This document shows positions 1 to 7,607 of a DNA stretch of 10,408 bases, piece by piece. Position 1 is the first letter of the stretch. Each line of letters opens with the position of its first letter. The stretch lies in NCBI GenBank assembly GCA_031285575.1, contig JAITVX010000015.1, positions 1-10,408 on the forward strand, in the 5' to 3' direction. A model generated the notes under the pieces. That model did no database searches, was not told the origin of the DNA, and saw only the letters and a program-made list of their open reading frames with translations. The DNA comes from Bacteroidales bacterium. GTDB taxonomy: Bacteria > Bacteroidota > Bacteroidia > Bacteroidales > VadinHA17. Made by a program: the position numbers and the translations under genes.

Positions 1-1
1 A

Positions 2-1984
2 GTTTCGAAAGTTGATTTGATGGATGTTGCTCCAAACCAGATAGCCTCAATTGCCGCGTCGTTAATTCCGTTCCTTGAACATGACGACGCCAACAGAGCC
101 CTTATGGGATCAAACATGATGCGCCAGGCAGTTCCGCTCATTAATCCGGAAGCTCCGATAGTAGGCACTGGGCTTGAAGGCCAGGTTATCAGAGACAGCC
201 GTATATTATATATGGCCGAAGGCGACGGCGTAGTTGAATATGTTGACTCAAACGAAATTGTCATAAGATACATCCGTACTGATGAGGAAAAATTTGTGAG
301 TTTCGATGATGATATTAAACGATATACGCTTCCAAAGTACCGTAAAACGAACCAGAATACATGTATAAACCTTATCCCTGTTGTAGAAAAAGGTGAGAAA
401 GTAGTTAAAGGTCAGGTTCTCACAGAAGGATATGGTACAAAACACGGCGAGTTGGCTTTAGGCAGAAATCTTAAAGTAGCCTTCATGCCATGGAAAGGAT
501 ATAACTTTGAAGACGCAATTGTTATTTCTGAAAAAGTTGTTCAGGAAGATCATTTTACATCCGTTCATATTGATGAATACCAGCTTGAAGTTCGCGACAC
601 TAAGCGAGGCCTTGAAGAACTTACGTCCGATATTCCGAACGTAAGCGAAGAGGCTACGAAGAACCTTGACGAAAACGGACTTATAAGAATAGGAGCTCGC
701 ATACGGCCGGGAGATATTCTGATAGGAAAGATAACGCCCAAGGGCGAATCCGACCCATCGCCGGAAGAAAAGCTTCTGCGTGCTATTTTTGGCGACAAGG
801 CCGGCGACGTAAAAGATGCTTCGTTAAAAGCAGGTCCGTCGCTTGATGGCGTTGTTATTGATAAAAAGCTGTTCACAAGAGCCATTAAAGACAGAAAATC
901 AAAAGCTATTGAGAAAACACTTCTTGATAAAGTTGACGCTGAATTTATTAGAAGCGTTGATGACCTTAAAGCGAGGCTCGTTGATAAGTTGTTTGTCATG
1001 ATAAATGGAAAAACCTCGCAGGGAGTAAAAGATTATCTGAATGTTGATGTAATCTCTAAAGGAAGTAAATTTACGTTGAAACAGCTTCAGGATATTAATT
1101 TTCTTGATGTTAATCCGAGTAAATGGACAACGGATAAAAGGAAAAACGATGAAATCAAGCAGTTGCTTCACAATTATGTCATCAAATACAAGGAAATAGA
1201 CGGGATTTATAAACGTAAAAAGTACAACATCACAATAGGTGATGAGCTGCCTTCAGGAATAGTTCGCCTTGCAAAAGTCTATGTAGCCAAAAAGCGAAAA
1301 GTAAAGGTCGGTGATAAAATGGCGGGACGCCATGGCAACAAAGGTATTGTTGCCAGAATTGTTCGCGCCGAAGACATGCCTTTCCTTGAAGACGGAACGC
1401 CGGTTGATGTGGTGCTCAACCCTCTTGGGGTGCCTTCGAGGATGAACCTGGGACAAATTTACGAAACAGTGCTTGGTTGGGCGGGCAAGGAACTTGGGGT
1501 AAAATTTGCCACTCCTATTTTCGATGGAGCTACAATTGGACGAATAACCGAATATACGGATAGTGCGGCTATTCCAAGATATGGAAAAACCTATCTGTAT
1601 GACGGTGGAACGGGTGAAAAATTCGATCAACCTGCAACAGTAGGAGTTATTTACATGCTTAAACTGGGACACATGGTTGATGATAAAATGCACGCACGTT
1701 CAATAGGCCCATATTCGCTTATTACCCAGCAACCACTTGGAGGAAAGGCACAGTTTGGAGGCCAGCGTTTTGGTGAAATGGAAGTTTGGGCGCTTGAAGC
1801 ATTTGGTGCGGCCCATATACTTCAGGAGATTCTGACAATTAAGTCCGACGATGTTGTAGGTCGTGCAAAAGCCTACGAATCTATCGTTAAAGGAGAACCT
1901 ATGCCACAGGCTGGTATTCCCGAGTCGCTGAATGTTCTGCTTCACGAACTCAGAGGACTTGGACTTAGTGTAATACTTGATTAA
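2..1984 (+). CDS. rpoB: DNA-directed RNA polymerase subunit beta, 3' part (5' end outside window)
   Basis: This is the C-terminal half of the beta subunit of RNA polymerase, which forms one side of the catalytic cleft. The reading frame is already open at base 2, so the gene begins upstream, and the ATG at 17 is internal. About 660 residues are present, out of roughly 1270-1340 usual for the family. Recognisable blocks in order are SLIPFLEHDDANRALMG near the left edge, with the Arg equivalent to E. coli R687 at 122-124; NQNTCIN; the flap region GDILIGKITPKGE with EEKLLRAIFGDKAGDVKD; GDKMAGRHGNKG at 1310-1345, which holds the two conserved active-site lysines; and MLKLGHMVDDKMHARS and GGKAQFGGQRFGEMEVWALEA, the C-terminal clamp contacts with beta'. 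An insertion of about 150 residues separates the flap from GDKMAGRHGNKG, as in E. coli. The E. coli insertion after that motif is mostly absent. The main rifampicin-resistance region lies upstream of the window. The gene ends 44 bases before rpoC. Confidence 0.98.
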   Translation, partial: VSKVDLMDVAPNQIASIAASLIPFLEHDDANRALMGSNMMRQAVPLINPEAPIVGTGLEGQVIRDSRILYMAEGDGVVEYVDSNEIVIRYIRTDEEKFVSFDDDIKRYTLPKYRKTNQNTCINLIPVVEKGEKVVKGQVLTEGYGTKHGELALGRNLKVAFMPWKGYNFEDAIVISEKVVQEDHFTSVHIDEYQLEVRDTKRGLEELTSDIPNVSEEATKNLDENGLIRIGARIRPGDILIGKITPKGESDPSPEEKLLRAIFGDKAGDVKDASLKAGPSLDGVVIDKKLFTRAIKDRKSKAIEKTLLDKVDAEFIRSVDDLKARLVDKLFVMINGKTSQGVKDYLNVDVISKGSKFTLKQLQDINFLDVNPSKWTTDKRKNDEIKQLLHNYVIKYKEIDGIYKRKKYNITIGDELPSGIVRLAKVYVAKKRKVKVGDKMAGRHGNKGIVARIVRAEDMPFLEDGTPVDVVLNPLGVPSRMNLGQIYETVLGWAGKELGVKFATPIFDGATIGRITEYTDSAAIPRYGKTYLYDGGTGEKFDQPATVGVIYMLKLGHMVDDKMHARSIGPYSLITQQPLGGKAQFGGQRFGEMEVWALEAFGAAHILQEILTIKSDDVVGRAKAYESIVKGEPMPQAGIPESLNVLLHELRGLGLSVILD

Positions 1985-2028
1985 CCGATTGCGGTTTGAA
2001 TTTTGTTTGAAATAAAAAATATCATAAT

Positions 2029-5000
2029 ATGTCATTCAGAAGAGATAACAAGACAAAAACAAGTTACTCGAAAATTTCAATAGGCCTTGCTTCGCCGGAA
2101 GAAATTCTTGATCGTTCAAGTGGCGAGGTATTGAAGCCGGAAACAGTTAATTATCGTACCTATAAACCCGAACGCGACGGACTCTTCTGCGAAAGAATAT
2201 TCGGCCCGGTAAAAGACTACGAATGCCATTGCGGAAAATATAAAAGGATAAGGTACAAAGGCATTGTCTGCGATCGTTGCGGCGTTGAAGTTACCGAAAA
2301 AAAGGTGCGTAGGGAAAGGATGGGACACATATCACTGGTTGTTCCTGTAGCCCACATATGGTATTTCAGGTCGCTCCCCAATAAAATCGGTTATCTGTTG
2401 GGATTGCCAACAAAAAAGCTCGATTCAATTATATACTACGAGAGGTATGTAGTTATAAATCCGGGCGTAAAAGCTGCCGATGGAGTGAAATACCTGGACT
2501 TTCTCACGGAAGAAGAATACATGGAAATAACAGAATCCCTTCCAAAAGAAAATCAATATCTTGAAGATAATCATCCCGACAAGTTTGTTGCCGATATGGG
2601 TGCTGAAGCCCTTTATAAGCTTTTAAGCCGTTTCGATCTCGATGAAATGTCCTATTCGCTTCGTCACAGGGCTAATACGGAAACGTCGCAGCAACGTAAA
2701 AATGAAGCCCTTAAAAGGCTTCAGGTTGTTGAGGCATTCAGAGACTCAAAGCATGTTAATAAGCCGGAATGGATGATTGTCAAAGTTGTACCTGTTATTC
2801 CGCCCGAACTCAGGCCTCTTGTTCCGCTTGATGGTGGCAGGTTTGCAACAAGCGACCTTAATGATCTTTACAGAAGGGTAATTATCAGGAATAATCGTCT
2901 TAAAAGACTTATAGAAATCAAGGCGCCCGAAGTTATTTTGCGAAACGAAAAACGTATGCTTCAGGAGTCTGTCGATTCGTTATTCGATAATTCAAGAAAA
3001 GCCAATGCGGTAAAAACCGATGCAAACAGGCCTCTTAAGTCGCTTAGCGACAGTTTAAAAGGCAAACAGGGGCGTTTCAGGCAGAACCTGCTTGGTAAGA
3101 GAGTCGATTACTCGGCCAGGTCGGTTATTGTAGTTGGCCCCGAGCTTGCGTTACACGAATGTGGGCTGCCAAAAGATATGGCTGCTGAGCTTTACAAGCC
3201 GTTTATTATCCGCAAACTTATTGAAAGAGGTATAGTAAAAACTGTTAAATCGGCTAAGAAAATTGTTGACAGGAAAGATCCTGTTGTTTGGGATATTCTT
3301 GAGAATGTATTGAAAGGACATCCTGTTATGCTTAACAGGGCTCCTACACTTCACCGGCTTGGAATACAGTCTTTTCAGCCTAAGTTGATTGAGGGTAAGG
3401 CCATACAGCTGCACCCGCTTGTTTGTACGGCTTTCAATGCCGACTTTGACGGCGACCAGATGGCGGTGCATCTTCCTTTGGGAAATGCAGCCATACTTGA
3501 AGCCCAGATGCTTATGTTGGCTTCTCACAATATACTTAATCCTGCAAACGGCGCCCCGATAATGGTTCCGTCGCAGGATATGGTGCTGGGACTTTATTAT
3601 ATAACCAAGGGAAAAAAAGGCACAGTCGATGACCCCGTAATGGGAGAGGGGCTTGTGTTTTATTCTCCTGAAGAGGTTAATATTGCTTATAATGAGGGCA
3701 AAATAGATCTTCACGCATATATTAAGGTTAAGGTTAATGATATTGCAGACGGTAAACATGTAAATCATCTTATTGAAACTACTGTCGGGCGGGTTATATT
3801 TAACCAGTATGTGCCTTCGGAAGTAGGATATATCAATGAACTTCTTACAAAGAGATCGCTCAGGGATATTATTGGGCGCGTTTTGAAACTTGCTGGAACT
3901 GCCAAAACCGCCAATTTTTTGGATGCAATAAAAAATCTTGGTTTTTATTCGGCATTTAAGGGCGGACTTTCCTTTAACCTTGATGATGTTATCGTACCCG
4001 GCGAGAAAACAAAATTTGTCGATGAAGGATACGAACAGGTTGAAGAGGTGCAGAATAATTACAGCATGGGCTTCATAACCAATAATGAAAGGTATAACCA
4101 GATTATTGATATATGGACACATATCAATGCAAGGCTGACTCAGACATTGATGAAGCAGCTTTCCGCCGACAAGCAGGGATTTAACTCGGTTTATATGATG
4201 CTTGACTCGGGGGCAAGGGGGTCAAAAGAACAGATACGGCAGCTTTCGGGTATGAGGGGACTTATGGCCAAACCTCAGAAATCTGGTTCTACAAGTTCTG
4301 AAATTATTGAAAACCCGATCCTTTCCAATTTTAAGGAAGGATTGTCGGTTCTTGAATACTTTATATCAACCCACGGAGCGCGTAAAGGTCTTGCCGACAC
4401 AGCTCTTAAAACTGCCGACGCCGGCTATCTTACCCGCCGCCTTGTCGATGTTTCGCATGATGTTATAATTAACGAAGAAGATTGCGGAACGCTGCGAGGC
4501 TTGGTTGCAACAGCCATCAAAAAAAATGAAGAAGTTGTGGAAACCCTGTATGAAAGGATACTTGGTCGCACAACGGTTCATAATGTTTATCATCCGCTTA
4601 CGGGAGAACTTATTGCTGAGGCCGGACAGGAACTTACCGAGGAACTTTCTCAGTGTATAGAAGATTCGCCTATTGAACAGGTCGAAATACGCTCGGTGCT
4701 TACGTGCGAATCAAAAAAAGGTGTATGTGCCAAGTGTTATGGTCGCAATCTGTCCACAGGCCGAATGGTTCAGAAAGGAGAAGTCGTGGGTGTTATTGCC
4801 GCACAGAGTATCGGCGAGCCGGGTACGCAGCTTACCTTGCGTACATTTCACGTCGGAGGTACAGCTTCTAATATTACAACGGAGTCGAGGCTGGTGGCGC
4901 GTTATGGCGGGATAGCCGAAATTGATGAGTTGCGGTCGGTTCCTAAGAAAGATGCTGAGAAAGGTGATATCGATATTGTAATAGGCCGGCTTGCCGAGAT

Positions 5001-6327
5001 GAGGATTATAGATAAAAAAACAGGCATCGCCCTTACCACCAATACTATCCCATATGGCTCCAAGCTCTATGTTAAACCCGGGCAGGAAATTGAAAAAGGA
5101 ACTCTGATTTGCGAATGGGATCCGTTCAATGCCGTCATTATATCGGAAGTAGGAGGTAAGGTAGGTTACGATTTCCTTATCGACGGAGTAACTTTCCGCG
5201 AAGAATCAGACGAACAGACTGGTTTCAAAGAAAAAGTTATTATTGAAAGTAGAGACAAAACAAAAAATCCGGCAATTAAGATATTAGATAATGGAGGAGC
5301 CGAGTTGAGGTTTTACAACTTGCCGGTTGGTGCGCACCTTGTTATTGACCCCGGTAAAATAGTTGAAGCGGGAGAGGTTTTGGCCAAGATACCTCGTGCA
5401 GTTGGCAAGTCGGGTGACATTACCGGAGGTTTGCCGCGCGTAACCGAGCTTTTCGAAGCGCGTAATCCGTCTAACCCTGCAATTGTTTCTGAAATTGACG
5501 GAGAAGTTACATTCGGAAAGATAAAAAGAGGAAACAGGGAAATTTCCATCAAGTCGAAAACAGATGAAATAAAAAAATACCTTGTTCCGTTGTCGAAGCA
5601 GATACTTGTACAGGAAAACGACTATGTAAAAGCCGGTATTCCCCTGTCCGACGGAGCAATTACACCTTCCGACATTCTGGCAATTAAAGGCCCGACAAAG
5701 GTGCAGGAATACATTGTAAATGAAATACAGGAAGTATATCGTCTGCAGGGAGTGAAGATAAACGACAAGCACTTTGAAATCATTGTAAGGCAAATGATGC
5801 GCAAGGTAGAGATTGTAGATCCGGGTGATACCAAGTTTCTTGAGCGCCAGGTTGTCGATAAACTTGAGTTTATGGAAGAGAACGACTGGATATATGGTAA
5901 AAAGGTAGTTGAAGAAGCTGGTGATTCGCAAACACTTCGCCCCGGAATGATTGTAACAGCCCGCAAACTGAGAGATGAAAATTCGGTTCTGAAACGTCGC
6001 GACCTTAAAACCGTTGAGGCCAGGGATGCAATTCCTGCCACTTCAAGCCAGGTGCTTCAGGGCATAACGAGGGCGTCGCTTCAGACAAAGAGCTTTTTCT
6101 CGGCCGCATCGTTCCAGGAAACTACAAAAGTGCTCAATGAAGCCGCCATACTTGGCAAGATAGACAGACTGGAAGGACTGAAAGAAAATGTTATTGTCGG
6201 CCATCTTATTCCTGCCGGAACAGGACAGCGCCAGTACAATGACATTATTGTCGGTTCGCTCGACGAATACGAAAAGTTCGTCGGTACTACTACGGATGGA
6301 GTTGCAGCTGATAAAAAGAATCGCTAA
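2029..6327 (+). CDS. rpoC: DNA-directed RNA polymerase subunit beta'
   Basis: This is the complete catalytic subunit of RNA polymerase, 1432 residues, close to the usual Gram-negative length (E. coli 1407). The N-terminal zinc site is Cys66, Cys68, Cys81 and Cys84 (ECHCGKYK, CDRCGVEV). The magnesium-binding motif NADFDGD is at residues 470-476 (bases 3436-3456), with Asp472, Asp474 and Asp476. The bridge helix lies around 775-810 (GLADTALKTADAGYLTRRL). The second zinc site is Cys819, Cys893, Cys900 and Cys903. The trigger loop begins at GEPGTQLTLRTFHVGG with His941, and has Leu937 where E. coli has Met932. A large insertion in the position of E. coli SI3 runs from about 946 to 1128, before DITGGLPRVTELFEARNP. 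The ATG at 2029 gives the conserved start and sits behind an A-rich stretch (AATAAAAAATATC) without a Shine-Dalgarno sequence, as is common in Bacteroidota. The stop overlaps the next start. Cotranscription with rpoB is inferred from the 44-base gap. Confidence 0.99.
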   Translation: MSFRRDNKTKTSYSKISIGLASPEEILDRSSGEVLKPETVNYRTYKPERDGLFCERIFGPVKDYECHCGKYKRIRYKGIVCDRCGVEVTEKKVRRERMGHISLVVPVAHIWYFRSLPNKIGYLLGLPTKKLDSIIYYERYVVINPGVKAADGVKYLDFLTEEEYMEITESLPKENQYLEDNHPDKFVADMGAEALYKLLSRFDLDEMSYSLRHRANTETSQQRKNEALKRLQVVEAFRDSKHVNKPEWMIVKVVPVIPPELRPLVPLDGGRFATSDLNDLYRRVIIRNNRLKRLIEIKAPEVILRNEKRMLQESVDSLFDNSRKANAVKTDANRPLKSLSDSLKGKQGRFRQNLLGKRVDYSARSVIVVGPELALHECGLPKDMAAELYKPFIIRKLIERGIVKTVKSAKKIVDRKDPVVWDILENVLKGHPVMLNRAPTLHRLGIQSFQPKLIEGKAIQLHPLVCTAFNADFDGDQMAVHLPLGNAAILEAQMLMLASHNILNPANGAPIMVPSQDMVLGLYYITKGKKGTVDDPVMGEGLVFYSPEEVNIAYNEGKIDLHAYIKVKVNDIADGKHVNHLIETTVGRVIFNQYVPSEVGYINELLTKRSLRDIIGRVLKLAGTAKTANFLDAIKNLGFYSAFKGGLSFNLDDVIVPGEKTKFVDEGYEQVEEVQNNYSMGFITNNERYNQIIDIWTHINARLTQTLMKQLSADKQGFNSVYMMLDSGARGSKEQIRQLSGMRGLMAKPQKSGSTSSEIIENPILSNFKEGLSVLEYFISTHGARKGLADTALKTADAGYLTRRLVDVSHDVIINEEDCGTLRGLVATAIKKNEEVVETLYERILGRTTVHNVYHPLTGELIAEAGQELTEELSQCIEDSPIEQVEIRSVLTCESKKGVCAKCYGRNLSTGRMVQKGEVVGVIAAQSIGEPGTQLTLRTFHVGGTASNITTESRLVARYGGIAEIDELRSVPKKDAEKGDIDIVIGRLAEMRIIDKKTGIALTTNTIPYGSKLYVKPGQEIEKGTLICEWDPFNAVIISEVGGKVGYDFLIDGVTFREESDEQTGFKEKVIIESRDKTKNPAIKILDNGGAELRFYNLPVGAHLVIDPGKIVEAGEVLAKIPRAVGKSGDITGGLPRVTELFEARNPSNPAIVSEIDGEVTFGKIKRGNREISIKSKTDEIKKYLVPLSKQILVQENDYVKAGIPLSDGAITPSDILAIKGPTKVQEYIVNEIQEVYRLQGVKINDKHFEIIVRQMMRKVEIVDPGDTKFLERQVVDKLEFMEENDWIYGKKVVEEAGDSQTLRPGMIVTARKLRDENSVLKRRDLKTVEARDAIPATSSQVLQGITRASLQTKSFFSAASFQETTKVLNEAAILGKIDRLEGLKENVIVGHLIPAGTGQRQYNDIIVGSLDEYEKFVGTTTDGVAADKKNR

Positions 6328-6641
6328 TGGCAATGCAGGATCAGAAAAATCAAATCAACATAGAACTTAAAGAGGAAGTTGCCCAGGGTACTTATTCAAA
6401 CCTTGCAATAATTACTCATTCAGCTTCCGAGTTTATTGTCGATTTTGTGAGAATAATGCCCGGCATTCCGAAAGCGCAGGTAAAATCGAGAATTATTCTT
6501 ACACCGGAACACGCCAAAAGGCTTGTAGCCGCACTGCAAGACAACATTACCCGGTTTGAAGCCGTACATGGAACTATTAAAGACGTAACAGGGTCGGCGC
6601 CCATGCCGTTAACCTTTGGAGGCACAACGGCACAGGCCTGA
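6327..6641 (+). CDS. DUF3467 family small protein, coupled to rpoC
   Basis: This predicted cytoplasmic protein of 104 residues has no signal peptide or membrane segment. The sequence fits the DUF3467 family: an N-terminal IELKEEVAQGTYSNLAIITHS block, then SEFIVDFVRIMPGIPKAQVKSR, then ILTPEHAKRLVAALQDNI, with a low-complexity Gly/Thr/Ala tail. The family is found widely downstream of rpoC in Bacteroidota, and its function is not established as far as I know. The start ATG at 6327 shares its A with the rpoC stop (TAATG), which suggests translational coupling. A second ATG two codons later, at 6333, is an alternative start. The fixed position in the polymerase operon suggests a constant ratio to beta' and perhaps a role in transcription, but this is inference. 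The family call comes from recalled sequence pattern and could be tested with a profile search. Confidence 0.88.
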   Translation: MAMQDQKNQINIELKEEVAQGTYSNLAIITHSASEFIVDFVRIMPGIPKAQVKSRIILTPEHAKRLVAALQDNITRFEAVHGTIKDVTGSAPMPLTFGGTTAQA

Positions 6642-6663
6642 TTACCTTTTAATATATACGCAG

Positions 6664-7065
6664 ATGAAAAGATTATTAAAAAAAATGTTGGTAGCAGTTG
6701 TTATATCTGCACCGCTGTTTATAAGTACCGACTGCAAAAAACAAAAGCAATGCGGCTGCGGCAAGGATATTATACAAAGCCCTGCAGATGCTGTGTTTTA
6801 CGTTTACTTTAAGCCCGGCGATATGGCGTCTATATATATGACACCAAGCAGTGGTATTGATATTTATACACTCTGCAATCCTGACGAAATATTACCTAAA
6901 CTTGAAAAATTTACATCGGGAGCAGAGTTTATAGTTTCGGGAGATGCATACTGGGATTGCAACTATGTAATGCAGGCAAGCAATTATGGCTATAATTATG
7001 ACTACCGGACTTACTATAACATCCGCGTTACTGATATTGAGTTAGTTCTGTACGGTAAAAAATAA
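6664..7065 (+). CDS. Small secreted or lipoprotein-like protein, unknown function
   Basis: This is a 133-residue protein that I do not recognise as a named family. The N-terminus looks like a signal peptide: MKRLLKK, then a hydrophobic run MLVAVVISAPLFIS, then TDCKKQKQCGCGK. Cys24 could be a lipidation site, but Asp at the -1 position is not a normal lipobox residue. The alternatives are a degenerate lipobox or cleavage to give a disulfide-containing periplasmic protein; Cys30, Cys32, Cys71 and Cys99 are also present. If it is lipidated, the basic stretch after Cys24 lacks the acidic export signal known for surface lipoproteins in this phylum. The C-terminal third is rich in Tyr and Asn (NYGYNYDYRTYYN) and ends in an IELVLYG beta-type segment. 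The ATG at 6664 is chosen because it begins a signal peptide and leaves a 22-base gap after the DUF3467 gene; the upstream in-frame TTG at 6616 would overlap that gene and bury the signal. It is the last gene before the operon terminator. Confidence 0.75.
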   Translation: MKRLLKKMLVAVVISAPLFISTDCKKQKQCGCGKDIIQSPADAVFYVYFKPGDMASIYMTPSSGIDIYTLCNPDEILPKLEKFTSGAEFIVSGDAYWDCNYVMQASNYGYNYDYRTYYNIRVTDIELVLYGKK

Positions 7066-7085
7066 AACACTGCCGACAATAAAAT

Positions 7086-7122
7086 AAAGCCTCGGGGAAT
7101 ATAAAGCTTCGAGGCTTTTTTT
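7086..7122 (+). terminator. Intrinsic terminator of the rpoBC operon
   Basis: A perfect 9-base-pair stem, AAAGCCTCG (7086-7094) with CGAGGCTTT (7110-7118), encloses a 15-base loop and runs into a tract of seven T residues (7116-7122). G·T wobbles and a G-C pair could extend the stem inward. It lies 20 bases after the stop of the last gene of the unit, and no intact gene follows for almost 500 bases. This is a classic Rho-independent terminator. The upstream A residues give it some bidirectional character, but there is no gene on the - strand that would need it. Confidence 0.92.
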
Positions 7123-7197
7123 GTTCAACCGCGCAAGATACTAAGCGGTAAGTAACTGGGTTAATGGACTTGGTGAAGACAAAAAAGCACATCGTCT

Positions 7198-7428
7198 TTG
7201 CGAAGGCAGAGGCTGAAGCTGAAGCAGTCCAAAATAGGTACCCGTGGAATGCCTCGACGTTCTTCCTTACTTAGCCGCTCCTTAAAAAATATTTTCCGCA
7301 TAATGTGCGGTTTAGTTATATTAAAGCATTTGCACAATTTATCGGATGAATCGGTCGTTGAACTGTGGTGCGGGAACGCCTGTTGCCAATACCTCAAAGA
7401 TAGTGATTTTCATGTTAACACATCCTAA
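7198..7428 (+). pseudogene. Decayed N-terminal fragment of an IS5/IS1182-like transposase (DUF772 type)
   Basis: The frame read from 7198 contains SKIGTRGMP, then, after about ten unrelated residues, MCGLVILKHLHNLSDESVVELW and NACCQYL. This resembles the N-terminal DUF772/InsH-type domain of IS5- and IS1182-like transposases, where a pattern of the form LMxGLLILKxLxNLSDExVVExWxENxYYQYFCG is usual. Two Cys codons (TGT TGC) stand where Tyr-Tyr is usual, as expected from A-to-G change under decay. The frame ends at 7428 without the rest of the domain or the DDE catalytic part. I see no terminal inverted repeats or target-site duplication. There is no good start codon, only TTG at 7198. I judge it a relic and not an expressed gene; the recognisable part is about 7230-7400. 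The family match is from memory of the pattern and not from a search. Confidence 0.6.
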
Positions 7429-7518
7429 GCTGTTACAGAAAGTATTTCAAAAAAAATTGCAATAAAAAGCCCCAGGAAAACATGGGAAACGATGAATTTT
7501 TCCTGATATTTTCTACAT

Positions 7519-7526
7519 TAATTTTG
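7519..7526 (+). promoter_or_regulatory. Candidate Bacteroidota -7 promoter element for the SpmAB-GntP unit
   Basis: TAATTTTG is an exact match to the TAnnTTTG -7 motif of Bacteroidota primary sigma factor promoters. It lies 81 bases before the SpmAB start, in an AT-rich stretch, and would give a leader of about 75 bases. No TTTG-like -33 element is visible at the expected 19-21-base spacing; the region there is GAATTTTTCC. One exact short motif in AT-rich DNA can arise by chance. Confidence 0.35.
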
Positions 7527-7561
7527 AAAAAACAAATTATTGTCTAAAAACCGGTTTCTGT

Positions 7562-7591
7562 TTTGTGCCTCAAACTTTTATTTTAACTTAG
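7562..7591 (+). promoter_or_regulatory. Alternative weak promoter close to the SpmAB start
   Basis: A TTTG at 7562-7565 resembles a -33 element and is followed after 18 bases by TAACTTAG (7584-7591), one mismatch from TAnnTTTG. The spacing is one base shorter than usual. Transcription would begin about ten bases before the ATG at 7608, giving a very short leader. It competes with the element at 7519 as the promoter of the two-gene membrane unit, and the sequence does not decide between them. Confidence 0.25.
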
Positions 7592-7607
7592 CGAGCAAAT
7601 AAAAGTC

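Larger units (their letters stand above)
7123..7607. other. Gene-poor gap between the rpo operon and the membrane-protein unit
   Basis: This 485-base stretch holds no intact gene. The left and central part carries the transposase relic described separately. The part from about 7430 to 7607 is AT-rich and contains only candidate promoter elements. A weak CCC/GGG pairing at 7469-7483 (CCCC AGGAAAACAT GGG) is too short to call a terminator. I see no tRNA, small RNA or riboswitch signature. Confidence 0.7.

Noticed and set aside
1985..2028. Separate promoter or terminator between rpoB and rpoC
   Set aside because: The 44-base gap has no stem-loop with a T run and no good TAnnTTTG element with a -33 partner. 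It looks like a simple A-rich translation leader.
3151..4122. Long - strand open frame (323 codons) opposite rpoC
   Set aside because: It is an antisense shadow of the highly conserved rpoC frame, with Lys/Asn/Tyr-rich low-information sequence and no recognisable domain.
6616..6663. Upstream TTG start at 6616 for the small exported protein
   Set aside because: It would overlap the DUF3467 gene and put a polar segment before the signal peptide. The ATG at 6664 gives a normal n-region and hydrophobic core.
7198..7428. An intact small gene starting at TTG 7198
   Set aside because: The similarity is to an internal part of a transposase N-terminal domain, the start codon is poor, and the frame ends before the domain does, so it is better described as a relic.
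7462..7490. Hairpin near GCCCCAGGAAAACATGGGAAAC as a second terminator
   Set aside because: The pairing is only three to four bases, has a long loop and lacks a following T tract.
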